A stretch of 64,000 nt of DNA from Roseiarcus sp963829505 (lineage in GTDB: Bacteria; Pseudomonadota; Alphaproteobacteria; Rhizobiales; Beijerinckiaceae). Position numbers and translations under genes: made by a program. Below, piece after piece: positions 46,889 through 59,268 of the stretch; positions within the stretch are counted from its first letter, which is position 1, and each line of letters begins with the position of its first letter. The notes under the pieces are model-generated. The model did not search any database and was not told the DNA's origin. It saw only the letters and a list, made by a program, of their open reading frames with translations. The DNA lies in NCBI GenBank assembly GCA_963829505.1, contig CAWHIL010000003.1:1426001-1490000 (forward strand), in the 5' to 3' direction.

Positions 46889-46965
46889 ATCCATGCCGCG
46901 AACCGACAGGCGCGGCGCCATGGATTGCTTCGTCGCTTCGCTCCTCGCAATGACGGTCTGCGTTG
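46889..46965. repeat. Dispersed palindromic repeat (GAAGCAATCCATG family)
   Basis: Arms GAAGCAATCCATG and CATGGATTGCTTC face each other, followed by GTCGCTTCGCTCCTCGCAATGACG. This repeat is frequent between genes of alphaproteobacteria; read on the minus strand it gives the artefactual peptide CEERSDEAIHG. A degenerate relative is at about 16185-16230. Confidence 0.7.
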
Positions 46966-46981
46966 ATCGCGGAAGCGCTCG

Positions 46982-47476
46982 CTAGAGGCCGATCTGGCCG
47001 GGGACCCAGGCGGCGAAGGCTTGCGCCAGCGAATCGATCCGCGACCGGTTCCATTGCAGGGGCTGCGCGATGTTCGAGCCGCTGGGGAGGTAGGTCGAGA
47101 TCGCGCGCAGGGGGACCTCCCTCCCGCCGCCGGGCCCATGCAGCACAATATCGCCCTCGACCGTGTCCTGGCCGCTGCCGAACGGACCCACTCCGCCGCC
47201 GCTCGAACCGAGATAGACGGAGCCGATGCGCGCGACCAGCGTTGCGCCGGAGCGGTCGCCGGGAGAAAGATAGGGCGCAAGCGACCGGGCGAGCGCGGCG
47301 GTCAGCGATTCCTGCATCCAGGCCGCGGTCGGGTCGCCGGAATTGGCGCGCAACGGGGCGACGTCCACCTTGAAACCGCGCAGCCTCAGGCCCCCCTGGG
47401 CGAGCGCCGCCGGCGGCGCAACAACAGCCGCGCCGAGCGCCAGGAGCGCTGCGCGACGGGTGACGTCAGTGGACAT
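46982..47476 (-). CDS. Exported protein of unknown function, Tat-like signal
   Basis: A 164-residue protein from the ATG at 47476 (GAGGATCACGCCC upstream). The N-terminus TDVTRRAALLALGAAVVAPP then AALAQ has a twin-arginine followed by a hydrophobic stretch, suggesting Tat export, though the RR context is not the full consensus. The mature part resembles small lipoprotein-like envelope proteins (VAPLRANSGDPTAAWMQESL, LVARIGSVYLGSSGGG). I do not recognise a named family. Confidence 0.75.
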   Translation of the reverse strand: MSTDVTRRAALLALGAAVVAPPAALAQGGLRLRGFKVDVAPLRANSGDPTAAWMQESLTAALARSLAPYLSPGDRSGATLVARIGSVYLGSSGGGVGPFGSGQDTVEGDIVLHGPGGGREVPLRAISTYLPSGSNIAQPLQWNRSRIDSLAQAFAAWVPGQIGL

Positions 47477-47563
47477 GGGCGTGATCCTCATTCGCTCCGA
47501 CCGTCGCGCCCGAAGCGCGCGACTGCCGACGATACAGCCGTCAATATAGGATGCGGCAGCCGA

Positions 47564-48040
47564 CTAAATAAAGGCGACCTTCACGACTTCGTAGCTCTTG
47601 CCGCCGCCGGGCGTATTCACCTCGACGCTGTCGCCGGCCTTCTTGCCGATAAGCGCCCGGCCCGTCGGGGAGGTGATCGACATCTTGCCGGACTTCACAT
47701 CGGCCTCGGACTGGCCGACGATCTGGAACACCTTCTCTTCCTCGGTGTCCTCGTCGAGAAGCGTCACCGTCGCGCCGAACTTGACGGTCGAGCCGTTCAG
47801 CTTCGAAACGTCGATCACCTCGGCGCGCTGGATGAGATCCTCGAGTTCGACGATCCGCCCCTCGTTGTGCGACTGGGCCTCCTTGGCCGAATGATATTCG
47901 GCGTTCTCGCTGAGGTCGCCGTGCGAGCGCGCTTCCGCGATCGCGGCGATGATGCGCGGCCGCTCCACCTGCTGGCGGCGAAGGAACTCGGATTCCAGCG
48001 CCGCGTGGCCCGCGGCGGTCATCGGCAGTTTTTCCATCAT
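47564..48040 (-). CDS. greA: Transcription elongation factor GreA
   Basis: A 158-residue protein. N-terminal coiled-coil (EKLPMTAAGHAALESEFLRR ... ARSHGDLSENAEYHSAKEAQ) carries the acidic tip, and the C-terminal FKBP-like domain ends in SPTGRALIGKKAGDSVEV. GreA enters the RNA polymerase channel and stimulates cleavage of backtracked RNA. It lies 43 bases downstream of carB on the same strand, the normal order in this group. Confidence 0.97.
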   Translation of the reverse strand: MMEKLPMTAAGHAALESEFLRRQQVERPRIIAAIAEARSHGDLSENAEYHSAKEAQSHNEGRIVELEDLIQRAEVIDVSKLNGSTVKFGATVTLLDEDTEEEKVFQIVGQSEADVKSGKMSITSPTGRALIGKKAGDSVEVNTPGGGKSYEVVKVAFI

Positions 48041-48083
48041 GATCCCGCTAACAAAGGTTTCCCGCTGCGGCGCCCTTTCGCCG

Positions 48084-51407
<3,324 letters not shown>

Positions 51408-51537
51408 TCGGTCCTCGCGCGCCGGCGCGCAAAAAAAGGCCGTGGCCGCGGGACTTTAGCCGCGATCACGTCCTCAAAGCGCGTCCGCCGAAGGTCCCGT
51501 CGATAGACGAAAACCGCCGCGGGGGGAAGGGCGAGTG

Positions 51538-51597
51538 TTCCTTCCCCCTCAGGGGGAAGGCAGCCGCGCGGAGGGCGGCCGGATGAGGGCCGCCCTC
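51538..51597. repeat. Short GC-rich palindromes between carB and lysC
   Basis: Two hairpins: CCTTCCCCCTCAGGGGGAAGG, and GAGGGCGGCC...GGGCCGCCCTC. They belong to the small intergenic palindromes typical of this order. Relatives lie at 52961-52984, 53045-53071, ~62781-62803 and 63900-64000. The second may terminate lysC transcription. Confidence 0.6.
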
Positions 51598-52834
51598 ACA
51601 CCCGCGCGTCGAGGCCGTAGAGCGAATGCAGCGTCCTCACCGCAAGCTCGGTGTAGGCTTCGTCGATCAGCACGGAGAACTTGATCTCGGACGTGGTGAT
51701 CGCCCGAATGTTGACGCCCCGGGAGGCAAGCGCGGCGAAAGCGCGCGCGGCGACGCCCGAATGCGAGCGCATGCCGACGCCGATCGCCGAGATCTTGACT
51801 ACGTCCTCGTTGCCGTTCAGCCGCGTGTAGCCGATCGCCTCGCGCCTCTCCTCGATGATCTTCTTGGCGCGGCCGAAATCGGCCCCGGATACGGTGAAGG
51901 TGATGTCGGTCGTCGACGAATCCTCCGACACGACCTGGATGATCATGTCGACGTTGATGTTGGCGTCGGCGAGCGGCCCGAAAATCGCCGCGGCGACGCC
52001 CGGCTTGTCGGCGACGTCGCGCAGGGTGATCTGCGCCTCGTCGCGCGAGAAGGCGATGCCGGTGACGATTTGCTGCTCCACGATATCCTCCTCGTCGCAA
52101 ATGAGCGTGCCGGGCGTCGGTCGCAAGGGATCGTCGAACGACGACCGCACGAAGAGCTGGACCCTGTTCAGCATGGCGAGTTCGACCGAGCGCACCTGCA
52201 GCACCTTGGCCCCGAGCGAGGCCATCTCCAGCATCTCCTCGAACGACACCTTGTCGAGCCGCCGCGCCCGCGGCACGACCCGCGGGTCGGTCGTATAGAC
52301 GCCGTCGACGTCGGTATAGATGTCGCAGCGGTCGGCGTGGATCGCGGCGGCGAGCGCCACCGCCGAAGTGTCCGAGCCGCCGCGCCCGAGCGTCGTCACC
52401 CTCTGCGACGGCTCGTGCAGGCCCTGGAACCCCGCCACGACCGCGATCTCGCCCTGCTTGAGGCTGTCTGTGAGCGAGCCGCCGTCGATACTGGCGATGC
52501 GAGCGCTCGCATGCGCCTCGCTCGTGAGGATCGGGACCTGCCAACCGGCCCACGAGCGCGACTTCAGGCCCATCGTGTTGAGGACGAGCGCGAGCAAGCC
52601 GGCGGTGACAAGTTCGCCCGAGGCGACGACCGCGTCGTATTCGGCGTCGTCGAGGGTCGAACCCGCCTCTTTGCACCAGCCGACGAGTTCGTTGGTCTTG
52701 CCGGCCATGGCGGAGACGACGACTGCGACCTCATGTCCGGCCTCGACCTCGCGTTTGACGTGGGCCGCGACGTTTCGGATGCGCTCCACGTCGGCGACCG
52801 ACGTGCCGCCGAATTTCATCACCAGACGCGACAA
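51596..52834 (-). CDS. lysC: Aspartate kinase
   Basis: A 412-residue protein. The start is the TTG at 52834, giving LSRLVMKFGGTSVAD, the normal N-terminus; a CGAGG ribosome site lies 6 bases upstream. The longer open frame upstream is repeat-derived. Kinase domain: KFGGTSVAD, then GRGGSDTSAVALA and YTDVDGVYTTDPR. The C-terminal part contains two ACT domains (QITLRDVADKPGVAAAIFGP, VKISAIGVGMRSHSGVAARA) for feedback by lysine and threonine. First step of Lys, Thr and Met synthesis. Confidence 0.96.
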   Translation of the reverse strand: MSRLVMKFGGTSVADVERIRNVAAHVKREVEAGHEVAVVVSAMAGKTNELVGWCKEAGSTLDDAEYDAVVASGELVTAGLLALVLNTMGLKSRSWAGWQVPILTSEAHASARIASIDGGSLTDSLKQGEIAVVAGFQGLHEPSQRVTTLGRGGSDTSAVALAAAIHADRCDIYTDVDGVYTTDPRVVPRARRLDKVSFEEMLEMASLGAKVLQVRSVELAMLNRVQLFVRSSFDDPLRPTPGTLICDEEDIVEQQIVTGIAFSRDEAQITLRDVADKPGVAAAIFGPLADANINVDMIIQVVSEDSSTTDITFTVSGADFGRAKKIIEERREAIGYTRLNGNEDVVKISAIGVGMRSHSGVAARAFAALASRGVNIRAITTSEIKFSVLIDEAYTELAVRTLHSLYGLDARV

Positions 52835-52960
52835 ACGGACCTCGAGGTTTTCGGAAAGAGGCGCGCGAAGCTCGCGCGAAGAGGCGCCGCGGCGTATAAA
52901 GGCCGGAGTTTCAGGGGTCAACGGCGCTCCGCCGACGTCTCCGCATGCCCCTTCTCCCTC

Positions 52961-53071
52961 CCTCTCCTCGCTTGCGGGGAGAGGGCAGGGGTGAAGGGCC
53001 TGGAGACGAGCCACCGCGGCTTGTCGCCCCGCCCCTCATCCTAACCTTCTCCCCGCTGGGCGGGGAGAAGG
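52961..53071. repeat. Two palindromic repeats between lysC and ubiG
   Basis: CCTCTCCTCGCTTGCGGGGAGAGG occupies 52961-52984. A 12-base perfect stem CCTTCTCCCCGC / GCGGGGAGAAGG occupies 53045-53071. The two divergent genes have their promoters here; the palindromes are probably neutral repeats. Confidence 0.65.
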
Positions 53072-53096
53072 GACGCGCAGTCGGAAGTGAGGCGCC

Positions 53097-53861
53097 ATGT
53101 CAGCCCCGAGCATCATCGCCGAAGAGGTCGAGCGCTTCGACGCGCTCGGCGAAACGTGGTGGGACCCGGACGGGCCGATGGCGCCGTTGCACCGGCTGAC
53201 GCCTGTCCGGATCGCCTGGGCCCGCGACGTCGCGGCGCGACGTTTCGGGCGCGATTCCGAGGCCGGCCTGCCGCTGAAGGATCTTAGCCTCCTCGACATC
53301 GGTTGCGGCGCCGGGCTCTTCGCCGAACCGATGGCGCGCCTGGGGGCCGAAGTCCTCGGCATCGACCCCGCGCCAGCCTCGATCGAGGTCGCGCGGCGCC
53401 ATGCGGAGGAGACCGGCGCGCCCGCAACCTACCGCGCGGCGACCCTCGAGGGGATCGCCGCGGAATCCAGGCGCTTCGACATCGTCTCCGCGATGGAAGT
53501 CGTCGAGCACGTCGCCGACCCGGCCCGCTTCGTCGCGGCGGCTGCGTCGTGCCTGAAGCCTGGCGGGCTCTTTCTCGCCGCGACCCTGAACCGCACCTTC
53601 AGGAGCTTCGCGCTCGCCATCGTCGGCGCCGAATACGTGCTGCGCTGGCTCGAGCCCGGCACCCACCATTGGGAGCAGTTTCTTACGCCCCCCGAGCTTG
53701 CGCTGATGGCGCGCAAGGCGGGCCTCAAGCCGATTGAGCGCAAGGGCGCCTCGTATGACCCCTTACGCCGAAAATGGTGGCTCTCGGACGACCTTTCGGT
53801 CAATTATCTCCTTGCAGCGAAGAAACCGTTCAGCCTGGAATCATCCCCTTCCGGCTTTTGA
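53097..53861 (+). CDS. ubiG: Ubiquinone biosynthesis O-methyltransferase
   Basis: A 254-residue protein. SAM-binding motif I LLDIGCGAGLFAEPMARLGA, preceded by the UbiG signature ETWWDPDGPMAPLHRLTPVR. Late residues THHWEQFLTPPELALMARKA and VNYLLAAKKP are also typical. It performs both O-methylations in ubiquinone synthesis at the inner face of the membrane. Start at 53097 with GTCGGAAGTGAGGCGCC upstream. Confidence 0.95.
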   Translation: MSAPSIIAEEVERFDALGETWWDPDGPMAPLHRLTPVRIAWARDVAARRFGRDSEAGLPLKDLSLLDIGCGAGLFAEPMARLGAEVLGIDPAPASIEVARRHAEETGAPATYRAATLEGIAAESRRFDIVSAMEVVEHVADPARFVAAAASCLKPGGLFLAATLNRTFRSFALAIVGAEYVLRWLEPGTHHWEQFLTPPELALMARKAGLKPIERKGASYDPLRRKWWLSDDLSVNYLLAAKKPFSLESSPSGF

Positions 53862-53952
53862 TCGTCTTCATCTTGTAGAAGTTGAGAGAGGCGCGCACGA
53901 TCGGAGCCGCCTTTCGGCTTCCGTCCGAAAGCCCGGGCGGAGTGTTCAGGCC

Positions 53953-54564
53953 ATGGCGGTGATATCCAAACGCGTGTTTCGGCCGCTCCCCGGCAAGGAG
54001 GCGATCGCCCACGCCCGCATCAATCGCATGAGCGAGGTCCTGATACGGGTCGGAGGCCACGTCAGGGTCTGCATCGTCGCATGGGGCGACAACGCCCGCG
54101 AACTGCACCTCTACGGCCACTTTCCAAATCTGGAGGCGGGCGCAAAGGCCTTCGCCGCGATGGTCGAGGATCACGACGGAGTGAGGCTGAGGAGCGAACC
54201 CGAAACCGACCCGGCGGCCGATTGGGAGGGGCCGGAAGTGTGGGGCGTCGTCTTCGGCGAGGTGCGGCCGGATTTCCCGGTGATGCTGCAGCGCGAATAC
54301 CGCATCGATCGGCGCAACCTCAAGGCCGCCCTCCTCATGCTCCCGGAAGTGCAGGCCATTCAGCCGGATCGCCCGATCATCGGCGTCGCGCCGGTCGTCT
54401 CAGGCGACATGGGGCGCCTGATGATCTGCTATTATGCGAAATCTCTTGTCGACCTCGGCGAGCGGATGGATCGCTTCGGCAAGTCGAACGCCTTTCAGGC
54501 GATGACGCTGCGCGCGACCGAGTTCGGCTTCCTGACGAAAGCCCGGGCGATGGTGAACCTGTGA
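53953..54564 (+). CDS. Protein of unknown function, possible dimeric alpha/beta-barrel fold
   Basis: A 203-residue protein. I take the ATG at 53953, because the open frame before it overlaps ubiG in another frame. Its first half (VFRPLPGKEAIAHARINRMS, VRVCIVAWGDNARELHLYGH, LEAGAKAFAAMVED) and second half (LLMLPEVQAIQPDRPIIGVA ... RLMICYYAKSLVDLGERMDR) look like two related ferredoxin-like halves, as in NIPSNAP-type proteins. No catalytic residues can be assigned. Confidence 0.65.
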   Translation: MAVISKRVFRPLPGKEAIAHARINRMSEVLIRVGGHVRVCIVAWGDNARELHLYGHFPNLEAGAKAFAAMVEDHDGVRLRSEPETDPAADWEGPEVWGVVFGEVRPDFPVMLQREYRIDRRNLKAALLMLPEVQAIQPDRPIIGVAPVVSGDMGRLMICYYAKSLVDLGERMDRFGKSNAFQAMTLRATEFGFLTKARAMVNL

Positions 54565-54715
54565 TCGGGACCCGCCGACGCGGCCCTCACCCCATTGGCG
54601 CGATCGCCGATCCGCCTCTCTAATAAAGGGTTCCGGTTTTGACCTTGCGCCGCAAGATCATACCAATTCCTTTCAGGATGGCGCCAAATGGGCGCCTCTC
54701 GAGAGGAGGGGAATC

Positions 54716-55492
54716 GTGCACGCCCATTTTGTCCTGGCCCACCCCGAGCCTCGATCGTTCAACGCGCATCTCGCGCGAGAGGGGATCGCAAGGCTCGCGA
54801 GCAATGGGTGGACAACGTCCCTTTCCGATCTCTACGGCATGGGTTTCGACCCGTGCGAGCGGCCGGAGCACTATGCCGGGCCGATGTGCCCGTCGCGCTT
54901 CGATGTCCAGGCCGAGCAGCGCCACGCCTCGGACTCCGGGTCGCTGCCGGCCGCGGTCGTGGACGAACTGGCGCTCCTCGACCGCGCCGATCTCCTGGTG
55001 CTGCAATACCCGATGTGGTGGCATCTGCCGCCGGCGATGATGAAGGGATGGTTCGACCGCGTGCTCGCCTATGGCGACGCCTATACGAGCCGGAAGCGCT
55101 TCGAGCACGGCCGCTTCGTCGGAAAGCGCGCGCTGATTTCCGTGACCGTCGGCACAAGCCGCGAGACCTACATGCATGACGGGCGCAGCGGCGATATCGA
55201 TCTCATGCTCTGGCCGGTCAACTTCACGCTGGCCTTCGTCGGCTATCAGGTCCTGCAGCCGTTCGTGGCCTACGGCGTCGAGGGAGGCTTGCGATATTCC
55301 GACGAGGAGGCCCTCAATAAGCGGCTCGAACGCGCCGCCGAGGATTTCGGCCGCACGCTCGCCGATCTCGACGCCCGACCGACAATTCCCTTCCATCGCA
55401 TGACACACTGGGGGCCGGACGGCAGGATCAAGCCGGACGCTCCGGTCTATTCGGCCTTCGTGCGTCACCGGGAGCGTCTCGATCTGACCTGA
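54716..55492 (+). CDS. Flavodoxin-fold NAD(P)H dehydrogenase (quinone)
   Basis: A 258-residue protein from GTG at 54716 with AGGAGGGG 5 bases upstream. FVLAHPEPRSFNAHLAR binds FMN phosphate, and LLVLQYPMWWHLPPAMMKGW and FDRVLAYGDAY are the NQO-family motifs. It reduces quinones or related compounds with FAD/FMN. C-terminal HWGPDGRIKPDAPVYSAFVR is an added tail seen in some bacterial members. Monocistronic. Confidence 0.88.
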   Translation: MHAHFVLAHPEPRSFNAHLAREGIARLASNGWTTSLSDLYGMGFDPCERPEHYAGPMCPSRFDVQAEQRHASDSGSLPAAVVDELALLDRADLLVLQYPMWWHLPPAMMKGWFDRVLAYGDAYTSRKRFEHGRFVGKRALISVTVGTSRETYMHDGRSGDIDLMLWPVNFTLAFVGYQVLQPFVAYGVEGGLRYSDEEALNKRLERAAEDFGRTLADLDARPTIPFHRMTHWGPDGRIKPDAPVYSAFVRHRERLDLT

Positions 55493-55570
55493 TCTCAGCA
55501 GCATCGTCGCGCGGATCGCCGACCCGCCGCCGCGGGTGAGCGAACTGCGCCCTTGCAGAAAAGAAACGCC

Positions 55571-55614
55571 CAAGGAAGGGCCTGCCGGACAGTCGCCCGG
55601 ACAGGCCCTTCTTG
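55571..55614 (-). terminator. Hairpin terminator of the His-rich gene
   Basis: Arms CAAGGAAGGGCCTG...CCGG and CCGG(A)CAGGCCCTTCTTG form a long GC-rich stem with one bulge on each side. It lies just after the stop of the minus-strand gene at 55633; a weak T-rich stretch follows on that strand. Confidence 0.65.
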
Positions 55615-55632
55615 AGACTGGCGGTGACCCGC

Positions 55633-55857
55633 TTACTGCTTCGGCGCGGGAGCCATCTCGTGATGCATGGGCTGCATCGAATGGTGATGATGATGGACGT
55701 GGTGGTGATGGTAGACGTGATGATGGTGGACGTGATGGTGCATGGGATGCTCCATCGGGTGCTCCATGGGGGCGCCCGGGGGCGGAGCCGACTGCGCCAA
55801 GGCGGCGCCGGCGAGCCCGGCGGTGAGCGCGACCGCGGCGAGAACTGTTCTGATCAT
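55633..55857 (-). CDS. Small secreted His-rich protein, probable metal binder
   Basis: A 74-residue protein. A signal peptide of ~21 residues (MIRTVLAAVALTAGLAGAAL then AQ) is followed by a short Pro segment and a very His-rich region: HPMHHHVHHHHVYHHHHVHH, then HHHSMQPMHHEM. Over 20 of 53 mature residues are His, with several Met. It would bind Ni, Cu, Zn or Co in the periplasm. GGAGAGGAGATTCGCCA precedes the ATG. Histidine codons mostly CAC/CAT alternate, so this is not a simple triplet repeat. Confidence 0.75.
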   Translation of the reverse strand: MIRTVLAAVALTAGLAGAALAQSAPPPGAPMEHPMEHPMHHHVHHHHVYHHHHVHHHHHSMQPMHHEMAPAPKQ

Positions 55858-55942
55858 TGGCGAATCTCCTCTCCGTTGAAGGCGCGAAGTCAGCCTACGC
55901 GAGGAGGTTTGCCGCTACGCCCTGAACTCAGCGTGAACGAGG

Positions 55943-55972
55943 CGAAGGGCTCCGAGATTTCGGAGCCCTCGC
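55943..55972 (-). terminator. Hairpin terminator of the 55987 gene
   Basis: A perfect stem AGGGCTCCGA / TCGGAGCCCT with a GATT loop lies 15-40 bases past the stop of the minus-strand gene. No strong T-run. Confidence 0.65.
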
Positions 55973-55986
55973 GGTCGGGGCCGCCG

Positions 55987-56229
55987 CTACATTCCGGCCC
56001 CGTTCATCGGGCGCATGTGATGATATCGCTTGGCCATATGACGGCGATGCTGAGGCGCCATGACCGAGCCGCCGTTTTCCATGCGGGCGCCGTTGGCGTC
56101 GGCGGGGGCGATGGGTGACTGGGTAAGGGGCGCCGAGCCGGCGGGCGCGCCGGTCGTGGTTCCTTGCGCAAATGCGGCGCCGCTAAGCGCGACGGCGAGG
56201 GTTGAAGCTACGATTAAGGTCTTGATCAT
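55987..56229 (-). CDS. Small secreted His/Met-containing protein
   Basis: An 80-residue protein from the ATG at 56229; eleven extra codons are open upstream. Signal peptide MIKTLIVASTLAVALSGAAF then AQ. The mature part is Ala/Pro/Gly-rich, ending QHRRHMAKRYHHMRPMNGAG, with five His and four Met. It resembles its neighbour at 55633 in size, export and His/Met content, and may have a similar metal-related role. The family is not recognised. Confidence 0.68.
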   Translation of the reverse strand: MIKTLIVASTLAVALSGAAFAQGTTTGAPAGSAPLTQSPIAPADANGARMENGGSVMAPQHRRHMAKRYHHMRPMNGAGM

Positions 56230-56369
56230 GGCGATTTGTCCTTGCTTTGATTGATTGAACAACGCCGCCGGCCCCAGCGTGGTTCCCGCTCGGCGAACCC
56301 GGATGGCGGGATGACTTTCGTTGCCAATTCATGCTCAAAGCCACGCGGGCGGCAGGAGGACGTGGCGGG

Positions 56370-57257
56370 ATGGCTGTCAACAGCATGACCGGCTTTGCGC
56401 GGGCGGCGGGCGTGGCGGGCGGGTGGTCCTTCGCCTTCGAGGTGAAGAGCGTCAACGCCAAGGGCCTCGACATCCGGCTGCGGATGCCGGCGCCCTTCGA
56501 CCGGGTCGAGGCGGAGGCGCGCGCGAAGCTCGCGGCGGCGCTCAAGCGCGGGACGTGCTTCGCCACCCTGACCGCGCACCGCGAGCAGAGCGCCAGCGCC
56601 CCGCGGATCGACGAGGCGGCGCTCGCCGCGCTCGCGTCGGCCGCCCGCGCCGCTGCGGCGAAGGCCGGGCTCGCGCCGCCGACCATGGACGGCCTGATCG
56701 GCGTGCGCGGCGTCGTCGAGGTCGCGGAGGCGGCGGAGGACGACGCCTCGATCGCCGCGGCTTGCGGCGGCGCGCTGACGAGCCTCGAGGAGGCGCTGAA
56801 AGCGCTTGGGGCCGCCCGCCGCGCCGAGGGCGAGGCGCTGGCGAAGGTGCTCCGGGAACGGCTGGACGCGATCGAGGGTCTGACGCTCGCGGCCGACGCC
56901 AATCCGGCGCGAAAGCCCGACGCGATCCGGGCGCGGCTCGCCGAGAGCCTCGCCGCGCTCCTCGAGCCGGGCCGCGGCTTCGACGAGAACCGCCTTTATC
57001 AGGAGGCGATTCTCATCGCCACGAAGGCCGACGTGCGCGAGGAGCTCGACCGGCTGAAGACCCACGTCGCCGCCGCCCGCGCCCTTCTCGACGAGGGCGG
57101 GGCCATCGGGCGGCGCCTCGATTTTCTCGCTCAGGAGTTCTCGCGCGAGGCGAACACGCTCTCGGCCAAGGCCAACGACGTCAGCCTGACCGCCCAGGGA
57201 CTTGAACTGAGGGCGCAAATCGAGCAATTCCGCGAGCAGGCGCAGAACGTCGAGTGA
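56370..57257 (+). CDS. YicC family endoribonuclease-like protein
   Basis: A 295-residue protein. Start ATG at 56370 with CAGGAGGAC upstream; the frame opens 13 codons earlier. N-terminal AVNSMTGFARA and VKSVNAKGLDIRLRMP, and C-terminal RRLDFLAQEFSREANTLSAKAND, are the YicC signatures. The E. coli protein is an endoribonuclease acting on the small RNA RyhB. It sits immediately before gmk, as in most alphaproteobacteria, with the stop touching the next frame. Confidence 0.94.
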   Translation: MAVNSMTGFARAAGVAGGWSFAFEVKSVNAKGLDIRLRMPAPFDRVEAEARAKLAAALKRGTCFATLTAHREQSASAPRIDEAALAALASAARAAAAKAGLAPPTMDGLIGVRGVVEVAEAAEDDASIAAACGGALTSLEEALKALGAARRAEGEALAKVLRERLDAIEGLTLAADANPARKPDAIRARLAESLAALLEPGRGFDENRLYQEAILIATKADVREELDRLKTHVAAARALLDEGGAIGRRLDFLAQEFSREANTLSAKANDVSLTAQGLELRAQIEQFREQAQNVE

Positions 57258-57271
57258 AACGGAAAGCAACG

Positions 57272-57904
<633 letters not shown>

Positions 57905-57911
57905 CCAGCGC

Positions 57912-58586
57912 TCAGAACTTGTAGCCGACCTTGAAACCGACCTGCGTCAGGCCCGGGTTGATCGTCGCGTTGCAGAGCCTCAGGTGGCTCACGTGCTCGA
58001 TCGAGACGGTCAGGTCGAAGTGCTCGTTGAACTGGTAGCCGAAGCCGCCCAACTCGCGGAAGGTAATCGGGCAGCCCAGTTCGACCCGGCCGAGGGTCGG
58101 CTGTCGCACCGCGTCGTTGATGGCCCCGCCGAGTTCGCCTTCGAAGTAGAACCTGCTCCAGAGCGGCAGGCGCCAGTTGAAGCCGGCGTAGCCGTAGCTG
58201 GTCTTGCCGCCGGTGTTGAGCATCGCGCCTGCGATCATGCGCGGCGTCAGCAGCCAGTTGACCCAGGGGCTGGCCGCCCAGGGGCTGTTCCAGCCGGGAA
58301 AGGCGAGCGGCGACGACAAAGCCTCGAAGCTGACGTCGAGCGGCGAATGTTCGTCGTGGATCCAGTTGTGGACGTAGGGGCCGAAACGGATCTCGTTGAC
58401 GAACTGGAGCTGGTAGGGCTGGTCTGCCGGCTCCGCCTGCGCCTGCGCGTCGGCAAAAGCCTGCGCGTCGGCGGTTTCGAGACCCATCCGGGTGAGATCG
58501 TCGGCGAACGCGGCGCCGCATGCGAGCCCGGCGCGGGCGAACGCAACACAGGCCAACAGCCCCCTTACCCGCGCTCTTCGCCTCAC
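57912..58586 (-). CDS. PagL-like lipid A 3-O-deacylase (acyloxyacyl hydrolase)
   Basis: A 224-residue outer-membrane protein from a GTG at 58586. Residues 1-28 look like a signal peptide (GLLACVAFARAGLACGAAFA). Beta-barrel strands follow. The C-terminal SIEHVSHLRLCNATINPGLTQVGFKVGYKF-like region (last ~30 residues) contains the H-x-S pair expected of the PagL active site and ends with Phe, typical of barrels. These enzymes remove an acyl chain from lipid A. The insertion of Leu-Arg-Leu-Cys after the H-S pair is unlike the standard H-x-S-N. Confidence 0.75.
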   Translation of the reverse strand: MRRRARVRGLLACVAFARAGLACGAAFADDLTRMGLETADAQAFADAQAQAEPADQPYQLQFVNEIRFGPYVHNWIHDEHSPLDVSFEALSSPLAFPGWNSPWAASPWVNWLLTPRMIAGAMLNTGGKTSYGYAGFNWRLPLWSRFYFEGELGGAINDAVRQPTLGRVELGCPITFRELGGFGYQFNEHFDLTVSIEHVSHLRLCNATINPGLTQVGFKVGYKF

Positions 58587-58778
58587 TCAGGCGGCTCCCG
58601 AGCCATGGTCTCTCATCCCCGATCTTATGCCGGGCGCTCCAGGCCGGCGCAAGCCGCCGAGGTTGTCTGCGCGGGGCTGACGCAGCGATCGACGCGCCGG
58701 TGTGACATCTTGGCAACGGAAAACGGCGCCTGCGGCCGGATTCCTGCGCCGTCCTTCTTAAGGATATCGGGAGAAAAC

Positions 58779-59168
58779 TCAGCCCGAGAACGCCAGCAGC
58801 GCCGCGAGCCCCGCGACGATCACGACGAGGATCGCCGACAGCGCCACCTCGGCGCGGACGCTGGCGATCGGATGCGTCTCATGGTCGGAGAGGAGCCGTT
58901 CGGTCCGGACGAAGCGGAAGGCGGCCACGACGATGAGCGCGACGCCGACGAGAATGAGCGCCAGCCCCTCGTAGCCGGTCGAGGGGCCGGCGATCCGTTC
59001 GATCCGCGCGCGGCGCGCCTCGTCGAGCCCGCCGGCGGCGACGATCGACATGAGGAAGAGATTGAACTTCTCGATGACGAAGCCGAAGGCGATCACCGCG
59101 ACGCCGGTGCGGACCCAGGCGAGGAACGTGCGCTCGTTGGCGGCGTGGTCCGAATAGCCCTCGATCAT
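58779..59168 (-). CDS. DUF202 (YidH-type) inner-membrane protein
   Basis: A 129-residue protein with three membrane helices. N-terminal SDHAANERTFLAWVRTGVAV is the DUF202 signature, followed by IAFGFVIEKFNLFL and later GLALILVGVALIVVAAFRFV. Function unknown. ATG at 59168 with GGGAGCCGCGTC upstream. Confidence 0.92.
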   Translation of the reverse strand: MIEGYSDHAANERTFLAWVRTGVAVIAFGFVIEKFNLFLMSIVAAGGLDEARRARIERIAGPSTGYEGLALILVGVALIVVAAFRFVRTERLLSDHETHPIASVRAEVALSAILVVIVAGLAALLAFSG

Positions 59169-59268
59169 GACGCGGCTCCCTGCAAAACGGTCTGTCGTCA
59201 GGCCGACGGAACGGAGCCGTCGACTGCGGCGTGGCCCGAGCGCAAGTTTGCCGGACGTGTCGGTCGGT

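Noticed and set aside
46824..47054. N-terminal extension of the TrmJ-like protein
   Set aside because: The peptide CEERSDEAIHG and its surroundings are a translated intergenic repeat; homology starts at the ATG at 46823.
52835..53014. N-terminal extension of aspartate kinase
   Set aside because: The extra 60 codons cover palindromic repeats; the TTG at 52834 gives the family start SRLVMKFGGTS.
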